NCBI RefSeq assembly: GCF_036884655.1
Contig: NC_088331.1
Coordinates: forward strand, 16,405,501 to 16,469,500
From: Musa acuminata AAA Group
Lineage: Eukaryota > Streptophyta > Magnoliopsida > Zingiberales > Musaceae
Direction: 5' to 3'
Length of the DNA stretch: 64,000 nt
In this document: positions 1 to 10,411 of the stretch, piece by piece
Numbering within the stretch: position 1 is the first letter of the stretch
Layout of the letters: the number at the start of each line of letters is the position of its first letter
Notes under the pieces: model-generated
What the model was told of the DNA's origin: nothing
What the model saw: only the letters and a program-made list of their open reading frames with translations
Database searches by the model: none
Made by a program: the position numbers and the translations under genes

Positions 1-487
1 TGTAGACTCTTTTTCTTAGTGTAGCTTAGAGCCCATGTCCATTGCGGATAACAACGACTTCAAAATAATGTATACCTCTCTCTTTTATGAGCATCCAAAT
101 TCTAACGTGTCTTCTTGACAAGCCCTTCTCGTTAGCAGGAGCATGTGTTATAACCAACCTTCTGAAACACACCAGTAGGTGTAGTTATTAGGTTATTGGA
201 CAACTTGATATTCCAAATTTATGATAAACAAGCCGCAACAAGAACTATCAGGATCAACCAACCTCATAAGATACATCGTAACCTTCACTAAGCCACATTC
301 CTACATGCCCGACAGCAAAATTTTAAAGTTGATTCCCAATTTTGTTAAAACACTTGCATAACTTAATAGGAAGGAACAAAGCAAAAGCAATTAATAATTT
401 TTTTCTAAAACTAAAACAAATATTTAAAGATGTATTCTAAATTAGTTGATTAAGACTTTAACTGTTTGATATTAATATTAGATTATA
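1..487. other. No recognisable gene or repeat
   Basis: AT-rich sequence without a credible open reading frame or a match to the repeat families seen elsewhere in the window. It borders a T-family LTR fragment on the right, so it is either old host DNA or a transposon remnant too decayed to place. Confidence 0.4.
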
Positions 488-1284
488 TTACTAGTCATAG
501 GTACCCTATCACGTGAGTGATAGTATTTGAGACACGTTACATAGTTTTTTTGTTTATTATTATTATTGATATTTTCTTACTTTATGATTGTCTACTGTAT
601 ATGTTGTAATGTCATTTGATCTGTACAATGAGAAGTTGATCATAACGAGATCATAATAATGGGACTAATTTGTTTGTAAATACAGATCCTAAATATTTTC
701 GGTCATAGATTACTCGAGAAGGACATTGAGATAATCAAATAGACCGGTGTACTATGTATCCATCCATATAATGGAGGTGGTTGGTCTCATAACTACTTGT
801 GTGGAGATACTAGGGATATATTATAGGTACTTATTAGAGCATGAGTTCATTAATTGATTTGTTTACGAAATATTAGATAGTTAATGATACCTTATTTTTA
901 GACAATAGTTTCATAGTCCCAATTGTATATTTGGTCTTTAGACTTGAGATACCAAAGATGTCATGTATGAGTACTTCATTCTTTGATATCGGGTTTATAG
1001 GTCTAGAAGTTTCAGATATAGTATAACTGGTCATTGGGAGTAATAGCCAACCTTATGAGAGCGATTGAGTATCGATAGAAGATGATATGCTCTCGGTGTT
1101 ATGAGAGGAATGTCCCATGTGTTCTCGCTCAAGCAAATCCTTGGCCAAGGTAATTCGGATTGAGAGAGAAATGAGTTCTTCGGGAGAATCTAATTCGAGC
1201 GAGACTCAAATAGACTATGTATGGGCCTGACAACATTATGCCTGATATACAGTTTTTAGAATACTAGATGGATGAGGGACTATA
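488..1284 (+). repeat. T-family copia LTR, left half (split by SIRE-1)
   Basis: This stretch aligns by eye with the T-solo LTR (2234-3726) and both T-1 LTRs. Shared blocks include the start ('ctagtcataggt'), 'acgtgagtga', the 'ggacat...gataa' block and 'gatggatgagggac'. It is more diverged than the other copies, so it is older. It stops at the SIRE-1 insertion point and resumes at 12515 without a gap. No coding capacity is seen. It is one LTR of a T element, probably a solo LTR or fragment, because no T internal region adjoins it. Confidence 0.75.
1280..1284. other. Target-site duplication of SIRE-1 (ctata)
   Basis: The five bases ctata occur immediately before the SIRE-1 5' LTR and again at 12515-12519 directly after its 3' LTR. 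A 5-bp duplication is standard for copia integration and fixes both element ends. Confidence 0.93.
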
Positions 1285-1811
1285 TGTTGAATCACGGATT
1301 TTGATGATGAAGTCAATTGTCATTTGTTGTCTAATCTATGTGTTGAGATAAGTGTGCAGGATTAACTACGATGAAAGTTAGACAAGCAGCAGGAGTTGCG
1401 CCGGAGTCAAGATCATGATCACGTTAGGAGTTCGAGAGTTCGACGGAAGTTCGGACGGTCGTCGGAGGTTCTGCGAGAACAGATCCGAGAAGTCCATAAG
1501 CTTGCCAAGCGAAGCTCGTCGGAACTCGCCAAGTGGATCGTCGCAAAGTGCAGGAGTTTGCCGGAAGTCCGCAGAAGAATCACCGAGGGTTCATCGGATG
1601 ATCGACGGAAGTTCGCCGGAAACTCGCCGGAAGAAGCGATTGACGCATCAGAGCAAAGCTGCAGAAATTGTCTTAGATTTAATCATAGTTAGCACGTTGA
1701 TTAAGTTGGAAAATGGGAGGTGATCCCATTAGCTTAATCTTGGGGCAATTGGGCCCCTGAAAAGATTGAAATTGGGCCGAATGGAGCTAACCATTCGGAC
1801 CCTGATTGCAC

Positions 1812-2171
1812 CAGGAGGTGCAACCGCCTAGGCCAGGAGGTGGCACCGCCTGGGCTAAGTCTCCCAGCGAGACTGGGCAGTGCAACCGCCCCAGCCAGGA
1901 GGTGCAACCGCCTGAGCTCAGTCTTTGAGCTAGACTGGGCGGTGCAACCTCCCTGACAGAGAGGTAGCACCGCCTGAGCTCGGTCTTCGAGCTCTGGCAG
2001 AGAGGTGCAACCGCCTCAGTCAAGAGGTGGCACCGCCTGGGGATCAATCTCCGAGCCAGACTCAGGCGGTGCAACCGCCCCTAACAGAGAGGTGCAACCA
2101 CCTGGGCTCAGTCTCCGAGCTCTGCCAGGCGGTGCAACCTCTCTAGTCAGGAGGTGCAACCGCCTGATCCC
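1812..2171 (+). repeat. U3 palindromic repeat array of SIRE-1 5' LTR
   Basis: Repeated blocks of 'aggaggtgcaaccgcct' and 'ggcggtgcaacc', separated by 'gagctcagtcttcgagctct' inverted repeats. Each block can pair with itself or a neighbour (GGCGGT against ACCGCC). It lies just upstream of the TATA box, where enhancer elements are expected. Sireviruses are known for palindromic, CpG-rich LTR motifs; a regulatory role here is inference. Confidence 0.75.
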
Positions 2172-2224
2172 GGAATTCCGGGATTTGATCGTTTTGAGCT
2201 CCAAATTTGAACTGGGTTGGGGCC

Positions 2225-2233
2225 TATAAATAC
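2225..2233 (+). promoter_or_regulatory. TATA box of SIRE-1 5' LTR
   Basis: 'ggcctataaatac' is found at the same place in all full Sirevirus LTRs of the window (11352-11359, 17292-17299, 24509-24516, 39857-39864, 45052-45059, and on the - strand 50537-50544 and 57564-57571). In this copy the T-solo LTR begins at the very next base, so the TATA box is separated from its own R region by 1.5 kb. Confidence 0.8.
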
Positions 2234-3726
2234 TGCTAGTCATATGTGCCCAGCAAGCCAATCACGTGAGTGATGACACGTGTGACTTGATATAGAATCT
2301 TTTTGTTTATTATATTTTGGCGTATATCACTTTATAACTATTGCATAAATGCATATAAATATTGTGATGTCCTTGGATTTGTGCAATGGGAATCTGATCG
2401 TGATGAGATCACGATAATGAGATCGATTCACCTTTAAACACATATCCTAAATAATCCCGGTCATAGGTTACTCGAGAGGGACATCGTGATAACCGGATAG
2501 ACTGGTGTGCTGTATACCCGTCCATATGATGGATGCAGCTGGTCTCATAGCTGCTTGTGTAGGGACACTAGGGATACAGTACAGGTGCTCATTGGAGAAT
2601 GAGTTCACTGATTGATCCGCTTACGGAATGCTGGATGGTTGATGATACCTTATTGTCAGATAGCGATTCCGTAGTCCTAGTGGTGTATCTGGTCCTTAGA
2701 CTTGAGACACCAAGGATGTCCTGTATGAGTGCTCCACTCTTTGATACCAGACTTATAGGTTTGGCTGTCCTAGATCTAGTACCGCTGGTCATTGGGAGTG
2801 GTAGTCGACCTTACGAGGGCTATTGAGTGTCGATAGAGGATCATCCACTCTCGGCGTCATGAGAGGAATATCCCATGTGTTCTTGCTCAGACAAATCCCT
2901 GGCCAGGGTCATTCGGGTTGAGAGAGAAAGAGTTTTCCGGGAGAATCCGATTAGAGCGAGACTCGAGTAGAAACCGTATGGGTCTGATAGCACCATGCTC
3001 GATATACGGTCTCTGGGATATTAGATGGATGAGGGACTATAGGTACATGGTAACTGAGGACAGACAGGTCCAATGGATTGGATTCCCCTGTATCGTCTAG
3101 GGACTACGGCGTAGTGGCCTAGTACGTCCGTAGTCGATGAGTCGAGTGAATTATTACAGAGATAATAATTCACTGAGTTAGAAGGAGTTCTGACAGGTTT
3201 GACTCATGGCCAGCTCGATATTGGGCCTAGAGGGTCACACACATATGGTAGGCATTGCGATGAGTAGAGGTTCGGATATGAGATATCCGACGGAGCCCTT
3301 GTCTTATTGGATGCAGATCCAATACCCACTAGGGAAGGACCCATTAAGGTTTGACACGGGATCTCTATAAATAGGAGGGATTCATAGCCTCATAGGCAAG
3401 AGTCTTTGCTTGCCTTTCCTATTCTCCTCTCCCTCTCCACCTCAGAGTAGGCCTGGAGTTTTAAGGAGGGTCGTCGCAACCCTGCTGTGTGGATCACCGC
3501 TAGAGAGGAGGACGATTGACCTCCTTCACCCTCTCCTAAGGATCTGCAAGGAAACAGGGATATACGATCTCCCTAGGTAACACAATCTCTATACGCAGTT
3601 TTGTGTTTTGCGGATTTTTTGCGCACCAATCTTCGCACGACGATGAACATCTTTTTGGGAATCGGGGATTTTTGTTTTCTTGTTCTTCCGCTGCGCATAT
3701 GATGTCGACCCCATGATTTCCCAACA
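2234..3726 (+). mobile_element. T-solo: solo LTR of the T copia family
   Basis: A 1,493-bp LTR starting tgctagtcat and ending tttcccaaca, flanked by the duplication aatac (2229-2233 and 3727-3731). It matches the T-1 LTRs at 13976-15578 and 36966-38562. There is no internal region, so it is the product of recombination between two LTRs of a full T element. It carries its own TATAAATA at 3366-3373. The insertion is younger than SIRE-1, because the SIRE-1 3' LTR lacks it. Confidence 0.93.
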
Positions 3727-4269
3727 AATACCCCACCCATTCAGCACAGAAATTACATAGACCTACACCGAAATCTTGATTCTTTCTGTGATTCTAAGAG
3801 CTCAAAATTGTTGTAAAGCCTTTAAGTCTCCTCCTTCTGTTCTTTAAGCTTCTGAATTGTAAAGTGAGGAGAGAAAGGTTCTGTAAGGGTTGTCTCCTGA
3901 GCCCATCAAAAGTAGTGAAACTGTAAAAGGGCAGTTGGCCTTCGCCCATTGAAGGAAGGCAGCTAGTTGACGTCGGTGACCTCGTCGGAGGAGGAAGCCA
4001 AAAGTGGAGTAGGTCAAGACTGACCGAACCACTCTAAATCTCTGGTTTGCTTTTATTTCGAGTACCTTATCATTACTGCAAACCTTCTACATAACTACTG
4101 CTCTCTGCGCCTTTACGAACAAGTTCTAAGTGCTGATCTTTTCGAATCTGCATTCAGACGTAAATCTGTGTTTTTCGTACGATCAGCTTACGTTTGTGTT
4201 TTGATTCTGCAAAACTGTCTTCTGCACTTTTTATGAACTAGCTTCTAAGTTTAGATCCCTTTGAAACTG

Positions 4270-4745
4270 TTTTAGACGCAAACTACGTTTAGACGTAAAA
4301 CTGCGTTTAGACGCAAACTGCGTTTAGACGTAAAACTGCGTTTAAACGTAAACTGCACAAACTGTGTTTAAACATAAAACTGTGTTTTAGATGTAAACTT
4401 CTTTTAAACGTAAAACTACGTTTAGACGTAAAACTGCGTTTAGACGCAAACTGCGTTTAGACGTAAAACTGCGTTTAGACGTAAACTGAGTTTAGACGCA
4501 AAACTGTGTTTAGACGCAAACTGCGCAAACTGTGTTTAGACATAAAACTGTGTTTTAGACGTAAACTACTTTTAGACGCAAACTGCGTTTAGACGTAAAA
4601 CTGCGTTTAGACGTAAACTGAGTTTAGACGCAAAACTGCGTTTAGACGTAAAACTGTGTTTAGACGCAAAACTGCGTTTAGATGCAAACTGTATTTAGAC
4701 GCAAACTCAGTTTAGACGTAAACTGTGTTTAGACGTAAACTGCGC
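4270..4745 (+). repeat. 18-bp tandem array, SIRE-1 5' LTR
   Basis: About 26 degenerate copies of 'gtttagacgtaaaactgc', with units of 17 and 18 bp mixed. It lies downstream of the TATA box, hence in the transcribed leader (R-U5). The same array occurs at 11898-12372 in the 3' LTR and in SIRE-2 and SIRE-4, but not in SIRE-3. Confidence 0.9.
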
Positions 4746-4885
4746 TTAATCTTAAGTAATCTTAGAATCGGCTTTTACATCGAAATCGTTTTTATCGGAC
4801 GAACGCAGCTTTCGTTTTTAAATCGCTGAAAGATTTCCGCTGCACTAATTCACCCTCCCCTCTTAGTGCTCTCGATCCTAACAAT

Positions 4886-4897
4886 TGGTATCAGAGC
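4886..4897 (+). other. Primer binding site of SIRE-1 (initiator Met tRNA)
   Basis: 'tggtatcagagc' lies two bases after the 5' LTR. It is complementary to the 3' end of plant initiator methionine tRNA, the usual copia primer. Confidence 0.92.
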
Positions 4898-4933
4898 GAG
4901 GTTAACTCTCTAACGGATTAAAACCCAAGAGAG

Positions 4934-6517
4934 ATAACATACGCCGGAAACCAAGAGGGGCATTCTATTACACGTCCACCCATGTTCAGTGGGACGGACT
5001 ACACCTACTGGAAGACCCGAATGAGGATCTTTCTTATTTCTATGGATTTTGAACTGTGGAACCTTGTTGAAAACGGATTTTCAAAGTCTTCTCTTCCAAT
5101 GATCGATTGGAATGAATTGGAAAAGAAGGCTTTCGCTCTTAATGCAAAGGCTATGAATGCCTTATTTTGCGCACTTGATAAAAACGAGTTTAATCGTGTT
5201 TCAACTTGCGAAACTGCATTTGATATTTGGCACACACTTGAAGTGACCCACGAGGGCACAAGTAGAGTGAAAGAGTCAAAAATCAATCTGTTGTTGCATT
5301 CTTTTGAACTTTTCTGAATGAAACCGAGTGAAACCATTGGCGACATGTTTACCCGTTTCACGGATATCGTCAATGGTCTGAAAGGACTCGGAAAAAGTTT
5401 TTCGGATTTTGAACTCGTAAATAAGATACTAAGATCCCTTCCTAAGAGTTGGGATCCTAAAGTCACTGCTATTCAAGAGGCAAAAGATCTGCACAACTTC
5501 CCTCTTGAAGAACTAATCAGGTCATTAATGATCTACGAAATGACTTGTAAAGCTCATGAAGAGCAAGAAGACATCCTTCCAAAGAACAGGAAGGATATGG
5601 CACTCAAAACTTCTGAATGCCACTTGAGAGAAAACTCAAGTGATGAGGACTGTGATGATGACTTGGCACTTTTAACAAGAAAGTTTAAAAAGTTCTTTAA
5701 AAGAAACAAGTTTAAGAATGATGCGAAAAATAAACTTGAACCCAAGAAGGACCAAGTGATCTGCTATGAATGCAAAAAGTCGGGACACTACAAGAGTGAT
5801 TGTCCCCAAGTCAAAAGAAGAACATCAAAGAAGAAGGCGCTTCAAGCAACATGGGACGACTCGAGCGCGTCCGAAGAAGAGGAGACCAACACCGAGCAAG
5901 TTGCTCATTACGCCCTAATGGCCATCGAAGACGAGGTAACAAATTCATTAGATGCAGATTTATCATTCGATGAATTATTAAATTCTTTCCATGAATTGTT
6001 TGATGAGTGTAAGACTATTAGTGATAAATACAAATTGCTAAAAAAGGAGTATGATAGTCTTATTTATAAGTTTGATAAGTTAAATGCTGAACATAGTGAT
6101 AGTTTAAACTCATGCATAAAATGCCATGATCTAGAAACTTTTCAAAAAGAAAACTTGCTACTTAAGGACACCTTGAAGAAATTCGAGGTTGGTAGCAAGT
6201 TATTAAACATGATCCTTACAAACAAGGGTCATGTTCCCAAAAGAAGTGGGATTGGATTTGTGAGGAGTCCTCACTAAAATCCAACTACCTTCGTAAAAGG
6301 CCCCATCTTACATGTTAGACATCAAAGCAAATGCAACTTTTGTTGCAAGTTTGGACACAGGACGCATTATTGTCCATTCAGGAAAATTAGTCCAAACAAA
6401 TTGATTTGGGTTCCTAAAGGAACCATGACAAATTATATGCAACATGATAGAAAATGTAGATCTATTTGTGAGGAACCCAAAAGCAAATGGGTACCTAAAC
6501 ATTATCCTTTCTTGTAG
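4934..6517 (+). pseudogene. gag: SIRE-1 gag, inactivated
   Basis: Gag builds the virus-like particle and binds RNA. The frame aligns throughout with the intact SIRE-2 gag (18487-20070). It has an N-terminal capsid-like domain, an acidic stretch, two CCHC zinc knuckles (first at CYECKKSGHYKSDC) and a Lys/Leu-rich segment likely to form a coiled coil. Lesions: the start codon is ATA at 4934-4936 (ATG in SIRE-2 and SIRE-4), so the first usable ATG is 4982; TGA at 5315-5317 replaces an Arg codon; TAA at 6275-6277 replaces Gln. The stop at 6515-6517 is different: a single in-frame TAG separates gag from pol, as in soybean SIRE1, where readthrough is proposed. Coiled-coil Gag of Sireviruses is reported to bind dynein light chain LC8; whether this one does is unknown. 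Confidence 0.9.
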
Positions 6518-9500
6518 AAAACTAAACCATCGCAAGCTAGGAGCAAGAGATGGTACCTTGATAGTGGATGCTCAAGGCATATGACCGGAGATCCATCCCA
6601 ATTCTCTAAGCTCACTAGCATAGACGAAGGATATGTCACATTCGGAGACAACAACAAGGGTAAAATCATTGGCAAAGGAACCATAGGTAACAAATCCAAC
6701 TTCTCTATTGAAGATGTTTTGCTAGTTGATGGTCTAAAACATAACCTCTTGAGCATTAGTCAATTGTGTGATAAAGGATATATTATCAGATTTGAATCTA
6801 ATGCTTACATCATTGAAAAACCACACAAAAACATATCTATGATTGCATTAAAACAAAATAACGTATACACTATTGACATCAATGATTTATGTAATGAGAT
6901 ATGTTTTTCTGCTTTAAATGAGAATGCTTGGATATGGCACAGAAGATTAGGTCATGCTAGCATGAAGCTAATCACTCAAATATCATCCAAAGAACTTGTA
7001 AGAGGAATTCCTCATATCAAGTTCATCAAAGATAATGTATGTGATGCTTGCCAATTAGGTAAACAAATTAAGAGTAGCTTCAAATCTAAAAATCAAATAA
7101 GCACCTCTAGGCCCTTACAATTGATCCATATGGACTTGTTCGGACCCATCTCCACATCAAGCCTAGGAGGTAGCAAATATGCTTTCGTCATCGTGGATGA
7201 CTATAGCAGATACACATGGACTTACTTCTTAAAACAGAAAAGTGAATGCCTTAGATCTTTTACCAAGTTTTGCAAACTCGTTCAAAATGAGAAAGGTTCT
7301 ATGATTTCGTCAATTAGAAGTGATCATGGTGGTGAATTTCAAAACCATGATTTCCAGGAATTTTGTGAACTCAATGGATACAACCATAATTTCTCTACTC
7401 CTAGAAACCCTCAACAAAATGGAGTTGTAGAAAGAAAAAATCGAAATTTACAAGAAATGGCAAGAACCATGTTGAATGAACACAACCTACCCAAATATTT
7501 TTGGGCCGAAGCCGTAAATACTGCATGCTACATTTTAAATAGAGTTCTAGTGAGACCTCTACTAACCAAAACTCCCTATGAGTTATGGAACAATAAAAAA
7601 CCCAACGTTTCATATTTTAAAGTCTTTGGGTGTAAGTGTTTTATCTTGAATGAAAAAGACAACTTAGGAAAATTTGATGCTAAATCCGATGAAGGAATCT
7701 TTCTTGGTTATTCTATAGTTTCTAAAGCCTTTCGTATCTTCAATAAAAGAACTCTAATTATTGAAGAATCCATTCATGTTGTTTTCAATGAGATTTCCGA
7801 AATCACGAAAAATGATCTTGATGAAGATGTTAATTTTGATTCCTTGAATTTAAATGAAACCCCTTCTCCAACTAACAACCTGGATGCATCCACTTCCGAA
7901 ATATCCTTACCCAAGGATTGGAAGTATGTAGATGGTCACCCTAAGGAGCTAATCCTAGGAGACATGTCAAAGGGGGTTCAAACACGATCTTCTCTTAAAA
8001 CCTTTTGTGCGAATGCTGCCTTTCTCTCCCAAATTGAACCCAAATGCATTGATGAAGCCATGAAAGATGATTCATGGATTATCGCAATGCAAGATGAATT
8101 AAATCAATTTGAGAGAAATGAAGTGTGGAAGCTTGTTCCTAGGCCAAATGACCATTTAGTTATTGGTACTAAATGGGTCTTCAGAAACAAGCAAAATGAA
8201 AATGGTATCGTGGTTAGAAACAAGGCTAGATTAGTGGCCAAAGGTTTCAACCAAGAAGAATGTATCGATTACGAAGAAACCTTCACTCCTGTGGCTCGAT
8301 TGGAAGCCATAAGGATGCTCCTTGCCTACGCTAGCAGTAATAATTTTAAGTTGTTTCAAATGGATGTTAAAAGCGCTTTTCTAAATGGCTTTATCTCCGA
8401 AGAAGTTTATGTTGAACAACCTCCTGGTTTTGAAAATGATAGCCTCCCTAATCATGTGTTTAGATTAACTAAAGCTCTCTATGGTTTAAAACAAGCCCCA
8501 AGGGCTTGGTATGAGAGACTTAGTTCTTTTCTTATCGAAAATAATTTCACAAAAGGCAAGGTTGATACTACATTATTTATCAAGAATTTTGAAAATAATT
8601 TTCTCATTGTTCAGATTTATGTTGATGATATTATCTTTGGCTCTACAAATGAATCTCTCTGTGAATCTTTTGCTAGAACCATGAGTCTTGAATTCGAAAT
8701 GAGCTTAATGGGAGAATTAACATTCTTCTTAGGTTTACAAATCAAACAATTAAGCAACGACATCTTTATTAGTCAAACAAAATATGCTATGAATTTATTA
8801 AAAAAGTTTAATATGAACAACTCAAAGGCTATTAACACCCCTATGAGCACCTCCACTAAGTTAGAAATTGATGAAAGTGGAGAAAGCTTTAATCAAAAGA
8901 CTTATAGGGGTATGATAGGAAGTTTACTTTACCTCACTGCCACCAGACCAGACATCATGTTCAGTGTAGGACTTTGTGCTAGATTTCAATCAAACCCTAA
9001 GATATCTCATCTCAAAGCAGTCAAAAGAATACTTAGATATCTTAATGGAACCACAAATCTAGGATTATGGTACCCAAAATCAGAAAATTTTGAGCTAACA
9101 GCTTATGCTGATGCGGACTTCGCTGGCTGTAGACTAGATAGAAAAAGCACATCAGGATCATGTCAATTTTTAGGACATGCCCTTGTATCCTGGTCATCTA
9201 AGAAACAAAGCTCGGTTGCTCTATCAACAACCGAAGCTGAATATATTGCAGCAAGTGCATGCTGTGCACAAGTTGTATGGATGAAAAACACTTTAGAAGA
9301 TTACAAAGTTAATCTTAAAGATATTCCCATTAAATATGATAACACGAGTGCAATATGCTTAACTAAAAATCCTATACAACACTCAAGAACAAAACATATT
9401 GATATTAGACATCACTTTATACGAGATCATGTCACTAATCATGACGTAACCATAGAGTTCATTGATACCAAACATTAATTGGCTGACATTTTTACAAAAC

Positions 9501-9568
9501 CTCTAAGTGAAGAACAATTTGATTTCATTAAAAGAGAATTAGGAATGTTGACGTGTCCGAATAAATAA
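6518..9568 (+). pseudogene. pol: SIRE-1 pol: protease, integrase, RT, RNase H
   Basis: One open frame runs from the gag TAG to 9475. Protease: [10 protein letters not shown], Asp codon at 6560. Integrase: zinc-binding H...H and CDACQLGK (about 6938-7066), then the D,D,E triad with codons at 7133 (HMDLFG), 7322 (SDHGGE) and 7430 (VERKNR). [34 protein letters not shown] and the catalytic YVDDIIFG (Asp codons at 8634 and 8637). RNase H: ADADFAG and [10 protein letters not shown] premature TAA at 9476-9478 replaces Gln and cuts the last 30 residues (LADIFTKPL...); the native stop is at 9566-9568. All visible catalytic residues are kept, so this is the best-preserved polyprotein in the window. It would encode the cDNA synthesis and integration enzymes. 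Confidence 0.93.
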
Positions 9569-10396
9569 ACTTATTTTTCGGACTATATTGAATGATCAGA
9601 TCACTTGATTGCCATGTTTATATGTGAAAATCTATAACAAAATATTGTCAAAATGCATCTTATTTGTTCGAATGCTATAAAACAGATTTATTCGTACACT
9701 TTCATAAGTTTCTGAAATAAATCTGATAAAGTGATTCCTGTGTATGTATTTCATCCTGTAATATCTTTGCGGGTAAAATGGATTATAACAAAAGGGGAAA
9801 AAGTTTTCAAAGCAATCTATGTAAAATTCCTCTATAAGCTTGCTAATATTGTTTTCCTAGTATCACAATTACCATGCTTTTTGTTGATGACAAAGGGGGA
9901 GAAACATATGAATTGATAAACACTGCCATGATCATGTTTATGTCATAGTTGCAAATACTTGAGTGATGCTATAAACAATGTTATGGTTATCCCATCCTTG
10001 CATCACCAAGAGATATATGAACATGTGCTATAGTTTGCATTATGTCTTGAGTTGATATCCTATCTTGTGAAGTAAATGCAAACTTGCTAGAAAATCTCAA
10101 ATGTGTGCATCATGTAATAGTCCTTCGCAGCTTTATATGATAATATTCAATTACATGATGAATAGTTACAAACACAATCATACAAACTTGATGATGTATG
10201 TCAAGCCTTGACATCATTCTTGAAGAGATACATCATGATGGGTATCATGATGGGAGTATTGATAAGTTTAACTGATCTAACTTATCAATACGTCACTTGA
10301 ATTCTTAGGTCTTGAATTCAAGGTTGACTTATCTCAACTACGGCATATAGATAGGGGGAGTTAAGGATAACTCTATTATCAATTGATTGTCATCAT
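9569..10396 (+). other. SIRE-1 3' non-coding region with polypurine-like motifs
   Basis: There is no credible ORF, so the env-like third gene of some Sireviruses is absent. 'gatgacaaagggggagaaa' around 9887-9905 and 'aaaaggggaaaaag' near 9790 resemble the true polypurine tract. Repeated tracts upstream of the 3' LTR are a known Sirevirus trait. Confidence 0.7.
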
Positions 10397-10410
10397 AAAA
10401 AAGGGGGAGA
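10397..10410 (+). other. Polypurine tract of SIRE-1
   Basis: 'aaaaaagggggaga' ends one base before the 3' LTR. It is the plus-strand primer for cDNA synthesis. Confidence 0.9.
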
Positions 10411-10411
10411 T

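Larger units (their letters stand above)
1285..4883 (+). repeat. SIRE-1 5' LTR (interrupted by T-solo)
   Basis: Starts tgttgaatc and ends cctaaca. In order it contains a GC-rich block of TCGCCGGAAG-like repeats (about 1390-1660), the palindromic GGTGCAACCGCC array, a TATA box, the inserted T-solo LTR, the R-U5 region with the 18-bp array, and a pyrimidine-rich 3' end. It matches 10412-12514 base for base over long stretches. Short ORFs in it are by-products of repeats. Confidence 0.92.

Noticed and set aside
1396..1723. ORFs of about 98-108 codons at the start of every Sirevirus U3 (also 10523, 16235, 23504, 51139, 58104), apparently conserved
   Set aside because: They lie in a block of TCGCCGGAAGTTCGTCGG repeats that is open in several frames on both strands, upstream of the TATA box. 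The copies are similar because the LTRs are recent. No domain is seen.
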